Assembly (NCBI RefSeq): GCF_018873765.1
Contig: NC_057926.1
Span: 56,185,378 to 56,249,377 of the forward strand
Source of the DNA: Telopea speciosissima
Lineage: Eukaryota; Streptophyta; Magnoliopsida; Proteales; Proteaceae
DNA: 64,000 nucleotides
Direction of reading: 5' to 3'
The translations under genes and the position numbers were made by a program. This document shows, one piece after another, positions 11,901-23,600 of this stretch. The stretch's first letter is position 1. Every line of letters begins with the position of its first letter. The notes below the pieces were generated by a model, which worked only from the letters and a program-made list of their open reading frames with translations, was not told the DNA's origin and made no database searches.

Positions 11901-13447
11901 CAAGTTGTTTTTTTGTATCATGTTATAGGGGGGATGCTTTATTCTTCTGTGGTTTTTGTTATAAAAATACTAGGTTTATTTTTTTTAGTACATGTTTGAT
12001 TCTTTTGGATATTCATATTACTGCCTTGCTGTTTTTTAATGCATTAGTTGTCTTCTTCAGTCTTTTGATAGTCCTGTTCTTTACTTGTTGCTTTTTGCCT
12101 TAGGTTGATGATGCCCTTGAGACAAAAATGGAGAGGCAGTTCCAACTTGTTTTGGATAAGGGGACATTAGATGCTATTGGATTGCATCCTGATGGCCCTA
12201 TCAAAAGGTAACTGCAGTTTCTATGGTTTACCTCCTTTTGGATGCTACATACTTTCCTTGACATAGTAGTTGATTTTTGTTCCCTGCTACAAACTCTTAT
12301 TCCTCTTTCATTTGATTTACCGTTCACTGGAGGTAATACGTTGCCTGTTAGAGTGAGCACAAATAGGCAACCAAATGATGTTTTTGTTAGTAATCATTGG
12401 GTCTTCTGCTTCAGATTCAATGGCATTTGTTTGTATAAAATTTGTTATTTATCAGAAAGAGAATATGGTGTTGGTTTGTATGCTTTCAGCACCCAATGCA
12501 ACTAAAAAAGGCTAATCCTATGAGTTTAGTGCTTTTATCGGAAGCAATTGATGTTTTGCCCAGTGCAACTAAAAAAGGCTAATCCTATGAGTTAATGGCT
12601 GTTGCTGGCAGAAATGTGGATATGATCTAGTTTTGTTGGGTTGCTTTTCAGGATGATGTATTGGGATTCAGTCTCAAGATTGGTTGCACCTGGTGGAATA
12701 TTGGTTAGTATGATCACTTCCTTTGATGCTTATTATTGAACTCTGGTATTGGGATTAGCGATTCCTGAACTGACCTGCCAATTCAACTTGAACTGGTAGG
12801 TCAAGGTTCTGGTCGTTTTTTCCTAGCTACAATCTCCCATACTCAATCTTGAAAGTGGACCCACTTTTTTTTTTACCCAATGCAAGGTTTTTTATTTTCT
12901 AGATAATGTATAAATGGGATGGATACCTTACTTTTAACCCCTTTGGTGACCTGCTGCTTCATATGTATCTTTTTCAATATCCTCGGATCCAGAGAAATAG
13001 AGAAAGTATGTTGTAATTGGCTTTCTTCAAGAGAAGCCATCATGCAAGGGGATTGCTCTCTGGATAAAAATCAATTTTTTTCTCCCCTTCATTACATTTG
13101 AACCTATTTAAGTACATAAATTGTAGAGAGGTATTGGACTTCAACCAACCACTCATAAATGACCCTAAGACATGTGGACTCTCTCCCTGCTAATACATGA
13201 CAAGTGACCAATTAAAAACACAAGGAGTTTATTACTCTTCATAGCCAACTTTGCAATATGAGAATTTCTCTCTCTTAGCCAACCTAAACTAGATAACACA
13301 GGAAGAAAATTTATGTGTGGGTCCTATTGTCATGTCACCCTCAAAATACATATCATTCCCATACTTGGGGTTCTTATAAATGCGGCATTCTTGTGTTGCT
13401 GTTTGTTTAGATTCATTCTTCATACCTTTAATAGGAAGAGGCCTAAT

Positions 13448-13487
<40 letters not shown>

Positions 13488-13737
13488 AACTAATCACTTC
13501 GACCATTATTAGGTGATTACATCCTGTAACAGTACAAAAGATGAGTTGGTGCATGAGGTGGACAATTTCAACCAGAGAAGGCTAGCATCCTCCCAGGACC
13601 CTGAAATCCACAAGGACCAAGAAGCGTGCAGGGATCTTACTTTCCAATATGTCAACCATGTTCAGTCATATCCAACATTCATGTTAGAAGGATCAGAAGG
13701 GTCGAGTGTTGCTACTGTTGCATTTCTATTTAATTGA
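5988..13737 (+). CDS. EFM4/METTL10-type protein-lysine methyltransferase
   Basis: Predicted CDS joins 5988-6202, 6632-6757, 8440-8640, 11208-11304, 12104-12207, 12652-12703 and 13513-13737; all junctions are GT-AG and the phases close to a 339-residue protein. It is a seven-beta-strand SAM-dependent methyltransferase. An acidic N-terminal tail (1-80) is followed by the family signature LQSYWDATYADELANFHEHG and GEIWFG (about 92-116), the SAM-binding DVGSGNG loop (165-171), a TGTDYSEGAIDLAR acidic loop and the LDKGTLDAI motif (230-238). Known members (yeast Efm4, human METTL10/EEF1AKMT2) methylate a lysine of elongation factor 1A in the cytosol; the same substrate here is inference. Length fits plant orthologues. 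Introns 2 and 3 hold LINE and SINE copies on the opposite strand. Confidence 0.9.
7170..7420. other. Intron 2 filler, unclassified repeat-like DNA
   Basis: Starts after a T10 tract and contains words such as GGCCCATATAACCCGTTGGGC that are common near ends of plant retroelements, but I see no second end, no coding part and no duplication. It belongs to intron 2 of the methyltransferase gene. Confidence 0.25.
7792..8300 (-). mobile_element. RTE-clade LINE, 3' fragment (copy 1)
   Basis: On the minus strand the frame reads KLRKCRLRWFGHVQQRPRDA then PVRRSDQI and KRARGRPKMT, the C-terminal tail typical of plant RTE reverse transcriptases, ending near 8018. The 3' terminus on the plus strand is ACAACAACTACAACTCAGCC with CTTATCCCAACTAAATGGG, the usual RTE end with short TTG-type repeats. 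The part between 7846 and 8010 is extra A-rich sequence not shared with copy 2. The copy is 5'-truncated and lies antisense in intron 2 of the methyltransferase gene. Confidence 0.8.
9920..10883 (-). mobile_element. RTE-clade LINE, 3' half (copy 2)
   Basis: Two minus-strand frames (10324-10883 and 9952-10305) cover the palm and C-terminal tail of an RTE reverse transcriptase. GLHQGSALRPSLFALIMDD is followed by the catalytic box FVDDIIW (family FADDIV), then ESKGLKISRTQTEYMVCKFG, DYFRYLGSIINKEG and, after a frame break near 10305-10324, the RLRWHDHVQQRPLDAPVRR tail. The 3' end shows the same AACAACAATTCAGCCTTATC terminus as copy 1. The 5' end abuts an Au SINE on the same strand. It sits antisense in intron 3 of the methyltransferase gene and is inactive. 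Confidence 0.85.
10884..11043 (-). mobile_element. Au-type SINE, near full length
   Basis: Read on the minus strand, a tRNA-like head has an A-box region TTGGTGCAACGGTCAGG and a B box GGTTCGAGTC, followed by GAAACAGCCTCT, a GGGGGTAAGG stretch, GACCCTCCCCAGAGCCC, GGCGGGAGCC and the terminal GTATGCCCTTT. This order is that of the Au SINE family of flowering plants, about 160 bp. Its 3' end runs directly into the truncated RTE LINE. Confidence 0.85.
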
Positions 13738-15212
13738 AAAAAACTTCCTTCCGTGGAGGAGCAGGCTGCTGGCGCTAACCGAAGTGTGTTGTCTAGTTAA
13801 ATTGGCTTCGGGTGTTCTCTGTTTGCAAGGGAAGGGCTGTTGTTGGTTGTTGATGTGAGGTAACAGTTATACTGCTCAAAATTGTCGCCGCAATGACCAA
13901 AAAAAGTGGAAATTACTGACCTTTAGAATAGTTAAACGTCATTTCTGTTGAGCTTCTAGTTTCTTAGAAAATACTGTTTAACCTTGGAAAAGTAGATGGA
14001 GGAAAAGTTTCGGCTGTATCTGTTATGGAATTGTTCTGTTCATATGAATGTCAAGTAGTGGACTTGGTACAATAGCTGAAAAATGTATATCAATTCTTCC
14101 TCCTGAGTTTCATACATGTCTCTTGTTGAATGATAAAGGAAGTTTTGTGGTTCTGACTCCTGAAGACGGTACACTTAATGCCATGTGGTTGTACACAGGT
14201 GGGTTCATGTGACAAAGGACATTGCACTCATCTCATTGGTAAAAATTTGGCTTGCCAGAGGAAATTTCTTAGAATTAGTCATTTAGAGCTCGGAGAATTA
14301 ACTTAGTCGATGGGTAGCCGATCGGATCTTTCAATCAAAGAACCATAAAAAACAATATAGTAGTAAAGCAACTACCTATTTGAAGAAATCAATTTAAAAC
14401 CTGGGTTTGAAAGAGTAGATTGGGATTGAGATTGTCCATCAAATTTGTATTAAATGTTACAGTAATAATTGATACAGGACAAATGCAACTCCAAAAATTT
14501 CTGTACAACTTTCTTAAGGGAAGTTCCGAACCATCCAGTATGGCAACGATAGTAACAAACAACACCACCATAACACCAGCCATCAATGTTTAGGGTGTAC
14601 ATTTCATTTCTGACCATTTCTAATTTGTTAGCTAGGATACATCAACTTTCCTCGTTTAAATCTAGCTGGTTCGTCCAAGTTGAACGGTATGATTTCATGT
14701 CTAATTCTCTAATTTAATTCACTGACTTAGGTTTGCATTCTTGGAATATATTTTGCATCTAGAATGCATTTTGAAAGCCTGAAAATAGAGAAGAATCAAA
14801 TTTCAAAACAAATTTTAGATCAGAAATTAGTTAAAATGAGAATGACAGTCATTGTTTGATACAAAATGTTTAAAATGATAATTCAATTTCTGAATAAATT
14901 CTCTATATTTCTTTGGGAGAAGATGATGGTGAAACCATCAGTAGAAGAAGAAGGATTGAGGTTTCATTTTAATACGAAATTATTTTTTTCCCCATCAAAT
15001 TAATCATGTGCACATTAAAGAGCAAGAGCAAATGCAATTTCAATTTTGGAAATTGAAAGAGTTTCTATTTCAGAATTTTAAGTGAGATTTGATTTCTATT
15101 TCGTTGAAAAATAAGGTGTAGAAATAGAAATAGAAACAAAAATAACACCAACGGCGTGAGGTAATGAAACCCGCATTTACTCTCCAAAGAAAAGCCACTC
15201 TGCTTCCTGGCC
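13738..15212. other. Intergenic region between methyltransferase and F-box pseudogene
   Basis: The first few hundred bases should hold the methyltransferase 3' UTR. No further gene is evident; AT-rich from 14600. The stretch 15060-15212 just before the F-box ATG is a plausible leader. Confidence 0.4.
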
Positions 15213-16374
15213 ATGGCGGAGAACGAGAAGAAGATAAACGAAGTGGAGTCAATACCAACCACGAACCTCCCTGAGGACCTGATCACGGACATACTTTCAA
15301 GGCTTCCAGTCAAATATCTTCTAAGGTTCAGGTGCGTATGCAAAACCTGATGTGCTCTTACAAACGATCCTATTTTCGTCAAGATGCAACTCAGCCGATC
15401 ACTTGCAAGCAATAGAAACGTCAACCTCATTTTTATAAATCCCTCATCCTCTCTCTACTCTGTTGAATTATATGCTTGTGAAGAACAAACTCGATCATCC
15501 ACTCATGTCTCCACTGTACGGACCCAACGAAGTATTGGGTTCTTGCAATGGCTTACTCTGTCTGTACAATTCTAGGAAGAACATATTCCTTTGGAATCCT
15601 TCTACCAGAAAGCATCACAAGGTACCCATTACGCCAAGAGAGATTCCTGTCAGATCGTGCATTGCCGATCAAAAAGTTTACGGGTTTGATTATGACCCCA
15701 TCACCAACGATTACAAGCTGGTAAAGGTTGAACAGTTTTTCAGTAAAGATGATCAGTCTTGGCATTCAGAGGTGAAAGGCTACTCACTTAGCACCAACTC
15801 AAGGAGAAGTATCGGGTACATGCCTTGCTTCCCCATCCTATGCCGATTTGGGATTCTTGTAAATTCTGCTCTGCATTGGGTAACAAAGCGCATTTTTGGA
15901 GTCGAGGGACAATTCACCGCCCCCTATGCCATCGTTTCCTTTGACCATAAAGAGGAGGAGTATCGAGAGATTCCATTGCCTGACTTTGTGCATAATAATA
16001 AGTTTCGCATGACCATTGGGGTTCTTGGAGGACAATTTTGCATGCTCTGTAACTTCTACGGGTTCCAAGTTGAGCTGTGGGTGATGAAGGATTACGGCGT
16101 AAGAGACTCTTGGGCGAAACAGTTCTCAATTGAACCATCGGTCATAGGGTCTTTTCAGTCCATCAGGCCTATATGCTATTCAAAGAATGGTGAAGTGATA
16201 CTCCAGAAGGATCCAGGATTAGGAGAGCGGGTCTTGTTTCTGTATGATTCCAGTAGAGGAAGGGGTAGGAATCTTAGGATTCGTGGTTTTTCTTATATGT
16301 GGGAAATAACAACCTACGATGAGAGTCTCGTACCTCCCAATACCAAAGCTGGAACTAAACAAGAAAAGAGGTAG
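15213..16374 (+). pseudogene. F-box protein with FBA_1 domain, disrupted
   Basis: Frame from ATG 15213 gives an N-terminal F-box (NLPEDLITDILSRLPVK then RFRCVCKT) of 45 residues, stopped by TGA at 15348-15350 where the family usually has Trp (KTW). The frame then continues, and a +1 shift is needed near 15475-15500 to reach the long frame ending at 16374. That frame carries a standard F-box-associated domain: GSCNGLLCL, WNPSTRKHHKVP, GFDYDPITNDYKLVKV, LHWVTKR, IVSFDHKEEEYREIPLP and the LWVMKDYGVRDSWAKQF motif. Intact relatives are SCF substrate receptors of about 380-400 residues; this copy has two disabling changes. No introns, as usual for the family. A sequencing error could explain one change but hardly both. 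Confidence 0.85.
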
Positions 16375-16410
16375 AAAAAGAAGAAAAAAAAAAAAAAGAG
16401 CTGAGAAGTT

Positions 16411-18025
16411 AAAGGTGAAAGGTTAGTGATGAACTAATTGAGAAATTGGAAGACAAGGCATGAGATTACTCATTATATCCTATATATATCTTCTTCTACA
16501 GTACATTACAGTACATAATATGTTGACTATACTTGAGTATTGTTGTTAATGGTTCCTTTATGTTTTGTATGGGTTGGAACATATTACAACTCAGTGATAA
16601 CTTTAGTCTTTTGTTTAAATACCGCGAAAATGTCAATACAACAGTAGGGGACCTATCTTTTTTATGTCTTTCTGTTTTCATTCTCCTGTGTATTTTGACT
16701 TTTTTTTTTTTTTTTCCTTACTAAATATCACCGCTATAATGCTACATGCATCATTGCTGAATATTTCACAAAGCTCTGCAGGTGTAAGTGTTCATACTTA
16801 TCGGAGATGAGATACAAATACCAAAAGTGACTATTGTTGTCATATTATTCAGTAGGGTGATATTTGCACTTCTTCTTACACAATTTTTATGTCTGGTCGT
16901 TGATTCTAGTTCCTTCGTAATGTGAAATGAATAATTTTATGCTTAGGGTTTCATTTTTAACTTAAATCTATAAACAATGTTAACATTATATGTTGCTTTT
17001 TATATCCCTTCTTATTGTGGTAAGAATATGAATATCGCCATCCTTCTCTATTTACCTTGATGGTATAAAGTATCTCATTTGTGGAACCTTGATCTCTCGA
17101 GGATGTCGTTGAAAGTGAAAGGTTACCGATGAACTAATTGAGAGATTGGATGACAAGGTATGAGATTACAAATTATATCCTATGTATCCCTTCTTTTGTA
17201 GTACATAATATGTTGACTGTACTTGAATATTGCTGTTAATGATGATTCATTTATGTTTTGTATGACTTGGAACATAACAACTCACTGACATTAGTCTTTT
17301 GGTCAAACACCTTGAAAATGTCAATACAACAATAGGGGATCTTGCTTTTTTATGTCTATCTGTTCTCCTTTCTCCTTTGTATTTTTACTCTTTTTTTTTT
17401 TTTTTTCGTAGGCTCTATTTGTTTCAGCGTAAAATAGATGAAAATTAAAATTTGGTTGAAGTGTTCGTACCATCAAAGATGAGATACAAGTACTGAAAGT
17501 GACTATTGGTGCCATATTATTTAGTAGGATGATATTTGCTCTTCTTAGTTATCTTGCACAAATTTTATGTCTGGTAAATGCTTCTGGTTCCTCCTTAATG
17601 TGAAATGAATGATTTATTCTTCGAGTTTCATTTTTTCCTCAGAATCTCAATTCATAAACAATGTTGGGATAATTTGTTGTTTTCGTATCTCTTCTTATTA
17701 TATTAAGGGTATGTATATCACCATCCTTCTCGATTTACCTTGATGTTGTAAAGTATCTCATTTGTGGAACTCTGTTCTCTCAGGATTGCCATTGAAAATG
17801 AAAGGTTAACGATGAACGGATTTAGAAATCAGATGACAAAGCATGGGATTATAAATTATATACTGTGTAATCCTTCTCTTGCAGTACATAATATGTTGAC
17901 TATACTTGAATATTGCAGTTAATGGTTCCTTTATGTTTTTGTATAGTTTGGACATATTACAACTCAATGACTTTAGTCTTTTGTTCAAACACCTTGAAAA
18001 TGTCAATACAACAGCAGAGGACCTT
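16411..18025 (+). repeat. Three tandem diverged copies of the F-box 3' flank
   Basis: Units start near 16413, 17111 and 17793 with GTGAAAGGTTAGTGATGAAC, GTGAAAGGTTACCGATGAAC and ATGAAAGGTTAACGATGAAC; periods are about 698 and 682 bp. Each unit then repeats ACATAATATGTTGACT, ATGTTTTGTATG, TTTAGTCTTTTG and AAAATGTCAATACAAC in the same order. The third unit is partial, ending in a T-run near 18025. The first unit begins just after the F-box stop, so the array looks like repeated duplication of downstream DNA. Confidence 0.85.
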
Positions 18026-19961
18026 TTTTTTTTTTTTTTTTAATTATGCAAATTTATTTCCTTATAGTGGGGAAATGATTTAGTAAGAACATGGGCAGGT
18101 GAGCAACCCTTCAATCGTTGATTAACATGCAAAGGGCATTAATGTATCTTCCTAAGGTGTGTGAGTTTGTGAGATAACAGATAGGGACTGGACTAGTTTA
18201 CTTTATTTATTTTAAATTTATTTAAATTATTTTTTTTAGGAGGTGGGGTTGGGGCTTTTGATGGTTTGGGATTATTGGAGGTTGTTGGAAGAGCATGTGC
18301 TTTCCCATGGCGTTGCATGTACTCATTGAAGTCCTAAGTTTCAAGTTATTTTCTTTTTCTAAAATCATTTTATCATTTGTTAGCTGTCATCTACGTTGGT
18401 GACACTTTAATTTATCACCATTGTACAATTCCTTGCCCAGATAGTTATTAGTGGCGAATGCATTTGGATGGGTGGGTGGATACAAATTTGCCATATCCAT
18501 CTCACAAGTTAAATTTAAAAAATTTTATAAAAAAAAAATAAAAATTTAAAGAAACGTTAGAAATAGTTAAAAGTTGAGTTCAGAAGTTCATAAAATAAAA
18601 AACGGGAAAATTCTCTCTTAGCATGCATTGTTGGCTATGCTAAGGGTGTCAAAATTCAGCCCAATCGAATTTTTATTGGTTTGGTTTCAGGTTGGGTTTT
18701 TATGAACCGATTAAAATTCAAATCAAATTGGGCCAATTGCAATTGAAAATCTGATCAACCTGATACAAAAAGTTAGACCGTACTGATAGGAACTCGAATA
18801 TTTGAGGGGAAAAAAAAAGGATGTTCTCATTAATTCCATATGGATAGGATAAAACCCGACAGCTGCCCTATTACAAACTGAAAAAAAAAAAAAAAACCCA
18901 TAAGAAACCGAACCAAACCTGACCGTAAACTTCCTTACCAATTTGGTTTTGGGCTTAAAGTTTAATTGGAATGGATAAACAAATTTTATTTTTTTTTTTG
19001 GTTAAAGAAAATAATGAAGAGTAGGTATGAATAAAACAAGCTAGATACTGAATAGGGAAGCTGGATCAATATCCAATGGTAGATGCCTAAACATTTTCCA
19101 TGGACGATCTCTTCTTGGAATTTTTAAATGTTTTTAAGATTAAAGACTCAAATATGATTTTATTTTTTTAAGATGTGTCTCTTGGAGACACCTCTTGATT
19201 TGTGTCTTTTTCTCTCATATATTAAGAAGGGAGGTCTTGCCCTTTTGTCTAAAATTTCTAAGAGCAATTCAAAATACCATTTTTATTTTCATCGTAGTCT
19301 GTTAGTGTCAGTGAGCTAACGAGTATAGCCTTTGGATACTCTTAGTAATCACATTTAGTAGTGCAACTTTTGTGATTGAGAAGTTGTTTTTATCTTAGAG
19401 TATAAATAATCCGAATTGTTACCAAAAACAAAAAATCCGGATTGCAGAAATTGGAACGTTTAAAACCTTAAGGACAATATTGTTTGATATGATACAACTC
19501 TATTGTCTTTTATTTTAGTGATACACGAAGACATATATTGGTGCTATCAATCCCTACCTCAACTTCTACAAGGATATTTCAATGACATATAAATTGTCAT
19601 ACAAAACAAATAAATTTTTTACTATTTTCGTTACATTATATTTCTTACATCTCGTTTAACAATTATAAGTTGTAGAAATTCCTTGCACAAATTCAACACA
19701 AGCATAACACCACTCAAATCACTGGTATTACCTATATTATATTGATATAGATAGGACTCTATTAGGTTCGAATCGATTGAAAAATTCTAAAACAACACCT
19801 TTTTGACTGATACCACCGATACATATCAGTATTTATAACTAACAGTATCGATATGACTGACAGATTGTTTTTGATTGTGTTTGGAGGCACCTTGTTTTTA
19901 TTTGGGGAAATAGTTCTGTGTTCGGGGGCCTATGCTATCTATCTCGCTTCTCTCTCAAATA
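18026..19961. other. Intergenic AT-rich region
   Basis: No gene seen. 18643-18965 begins with AAGGGTGTCAAAATTCAGCC and contains GGTTTGGTTTCAGG-type sequence typical of a plant hAT-end repeat family. 19705-19860 contains GATACC/GATATCAG-rich sequence shared with 41770-42010 and 46565-46790. Confidence 0.4.
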
Positions 19962-20138
19962 GGGATTTGGCTTTGGTGCAGCACCCTGCCCGTGCTGCAC
20001 CTGTAGCGGCAGACACAGTGAGGTGTGCAAAAACCACCTTACCCTTACCCAAGCAAGGGTAAAGCGGTCTTTGCACGTCTCGTCGTGTCTGGCGTTGCAC
20101 GTGCAGCACGGACAGGGTGCTGCAGAGGAGCCTTTCCC
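19962..20138. repeat. Hairpin MITE, 177 bp
   Basis: Near-perfect inverted repeat: left arm GCAGCACCCTGCCCGTGCTG, GCAGACAC and GTGCAAA is matched by the reverse complement of the right arm (GCAGCACCCTGTCCGTGCTG, CCAGACAC, GTGCAAA). Outer tips are GGG and CCC, and the tip GGGATTTGGCTTTGGTGCAG resembles that of the element at 51849. Flanks are A-rich and only partly alike (CTCAAATA and AAAAAATA). It lies about 550 bp upstream of the QSOX start codon. Confidence 0.8.
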
Positions 20139-20688
20139 AAAAAATAAGGCATAATTATCTGTTCACATGAAGAAAGAGAGAGACACCTGAGACCTCTCGC
20201 ATAGGCCATGTTTCTAGACAAAGTTATTTTTCTTTTGTATTTTTCTTTCAAGGAAGTAGCGAGTTTTAGAGGTTGTCGCAACAAATCTAGGTGTCACGAA
20301 TATAAGTTACATTTATACAAAATATTAGTTTAATTTTCACCAGGTTTGGTTACATTTAGAAAAAGTATTAGGTTTAATTGTAAATAATTATTTTGGAGGG
20401 GGGGGGGGGGGGGAATGAATCAGTTTCATACGCATCGCTAATAGATGTTACAGAAACATCAAAAAATAGATCCATTAACACTTCCGACCTCTGAAATCTT
20501 TGAGGGTTTAAAATTAAGAAAAATTCTGAGTATTGGTTGATTTGGTTCCCACTTCCTCGTCTCCTTCGAACGTTGATTTTGCCCGGCAAATGGAATTTCC
20601 TAAAACCCTAATCTAATGTTCTGTCTGAGAGACTATTGTAGTTGTAACTGTTTCTCCATATTACAATTGCTTCTACTCTTTCTTTTCT
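20139..20688 (+). promoter_or_regulatory. QSOX upstream region
   Basis: About 550 bp containing a G17-18 run near 20397-20414 and a CT-rich leader just before the ATG at 20689. No clear TATA box; core promoter position not decided. Confidence 0.35.
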
Positions 20689-23600
20689 ATGTCTTCGATT
20701 CTCCTTCTCTTCCTTTTGCTTCTCCTGAGCTTCCAGGTGTCATCCGTTTCCGTTGGATCGCGTGCGATCCTTCGGACACTCAGCGGCCCTGATATTCCAG
20801 ATGCAGCTGCTGATTTGAACAACACCAGTTTTGATGAAGTTCTCAAGAACTCTCCCGCTACCTTCTCCATCGTGGAATTCTTTGCTCATTGGTATGTATA
20901 TTACACAGATCAGAAAATTTTTATTTTTGGGTTTTAATTTTTCCCTCCAACATGTTTCAGTTAGTGATAAGTGCGAAAGTTTTCGTTTCTGTTTGTGTTC
21001 AGCTGCTATCTTTGATATAGGGATGGATAACGGGTTCCGGATTTGTTGCGAGATTTACAATTTTGGATTGCTTATAAATTTAACTTTAAGTTGCTCCAGG
21101 AATGGTTGTAGTATCTTCTTTATCCTCCTAAGATCATTTTATTTAGTGCTGGAAGAGATGCATATATTGGTTCGACTGTGAGGCTATCACGAATTTTTGA
21201 GAGTTGGGAATGTGGTTCTTCTTTATTCTTTGAGCTTCTTAGGATTTTGTGTATTCATTTGTTTGTGATTATCGTTGTTTTCACAATTTTGAGTATAATG
21301 ATATAATCAAGAGAGATACTAGTTTATCTGTTCTGGAGTTGATAAGTTTTCCTTGTTAATTTACTGTAAGAAGTTAGTAGAATTTAGCTACTATAAAAAA
21401 TCAATCCGAGGATAGAGAAATATGAATTTTTTTTTGAGGGGGCGGGGGGTTGGGAACAACTCAAAACTAGTTTGTCTGTCTCATTTGAGCTTGCTCAGGG
21501 CACTAGGTGGGCCACTTTTTCTCCCAACAATCTCTGTCTAGGGCTTAGGTGATATTCATGAAGAATCAATGTTATTGAGAGGAAGAAATGAACAATAAGA
21601 GTGAAGTAGCGATTAAGCATTGGGAAAGTGTTGGAGAAGGATGGTTTAGGATTTCAATAAGTTGGGGTGAACATCAGGAGTCAGGTTTAAGAGAGCGCTA
21701 ACCTTGTTAGATTGTAAGTTGAATATAGGAGGAAAATCATGGGTTCATTTTCATTATGGTTCTGATGAAGTCTTCTCTAGAAATTTGAAATGTCTCATTT
21801 TGTTGCACTGTTTGTATGTTGTTTGGAATTCTAATCCTATACAAATATTATTTTTGCAGGTGTCCTGCTTGCAGAAATTACAAGGTATAGTATGCTACAT
21901 TTTGGGTGTACCATCCATCATTTTATATTTTTATTTAACTCTGATTATTGATTTTTTTTTTTTCAACTTGAGCCATTATGCAGCCTCATTATGAAAAGGT
22001 TGCAAGGCTTTTCAATGGACCTGATGCAGCACATCCTGGAGTTGTATTCATGGCGAGGGTAGACTGTGCATCGAAGGTATATGGCCATGGTTTCTTCAAG
22101 GGTTTTGTAACTATGTAGCCTTAAAACCACTTGTTCATGAAACAGATAAATTCATCTTTGAGCTTGTTCATAGTTTCTTATCTTCCTGCTTTTCTCTTTT
22201 TTTTTTCCCCCATTCTAATAGTCCCTCTCTTTTTTGAATGTGTGGCAGCACAGATAAATACAAAGCTCTGTGATAGATTTTCAGTTGGCCATTATCCTAT
22301 GCTCCTTTGGGGTCCTCCATCTAAATTTGCATCTGGTGGTTGGGAACCTAAACAAGACAAAAGCGAAATACGTCTCATTGATGATGGACGGACAGCTGAT
22401 CGCCTTCTTAATTGGATTAATAAGCAATTGGGAAGGTATGTACACCTAAGTATGATATTTGTATTCTTAGTCGGGCACCATACTGGAAGAGACATGTAAC
22501 AGCTGCAACCGAAGTAACTTATTTATTGACATTTGAAGTGTTTTTTTAGTTTTTGTTTTGGTTTAGAATAGCTGTCTTAAGTGGTCTATGTGGAACAAAT
22601 ATTTTTTTGAACATGTTGAAACTTATATTGAAGGTTTTCGCTTCATGTAGAACAAATATCTGAAATTTTTGTTGTTTCTTTCTTGATTTTTGTTCTATTT
22701 GATTGGTCAGGCTTCCTTAAAAGCATTTTCTGTTGGGAGAGCTACTGAACTTGATGAAGAAACTGTTCTGTAGCAATAAAAAACCTTGTAGTTTTAGTAG
22801 CTCCATCAAAATTAACAAGATAGATACTGCTGATGTTGCACCAAGAGTCCAGGAAACTAATATTTTGACCATGCTTCTAATTGCGTCTTGTTTTTGGTAT
22901 TTGAAATATTGGAAAAATAATTTTGTGCTTGAACCGGACCGATCAATTCTGGTATTTTTATTTTGTTCTCTTGTTTGCTATAATTCCATGTGGAGGAGAT
23001 GTAGGAGGTCCACATCTATGGACTAGGGCTCAAAGGGCTAGGCTTGATCTTCAATCTATTCGAGTTTTTATTGGCTCTATTCTGCATCACTCTTTTCCAG
23101 TGTCCCAGCATTTGACTTCTAAGTGTGATACCATGATAATAATCTGCAACTTTGAGTATCTCCCTTGTTCTTGCAGATAGTCACCACGATACTTTCCCTC
23201 CATCCATCAAGTTTCTTAGCTGATTGTTGTTCTCCCTAGATTCTGTAAGAACCTTTGCTACTGTTTTAAACTAGCAATGACATTCCACTTTGTGTCTATT
23301 CTTTTTCTGAGTTATATTTTCTTTTATTCATGGGATAAAGGATTCTGTCCGGGAGTGTGGCCCCTGCACCCAGACACAAGGTGGGGCAAAATGACCACCC
23401 TGCCCCCATGAAGGCTGAAATCCTGTCCCTTTTGATGCTTTCACACGCCCTCCCATTGGCCCGCATGCTGGCGTAGGGGCCACTCTCCCAGACAGAACGC
23501 GTTCCCTTTATTTATTTATAAAATGCTGTTAGATTCTCAGCTTTTTAGTTCCATTGTCTAATCCTTGGGTATCAAATCTCCATTTCTTTTCTCTTCCATG

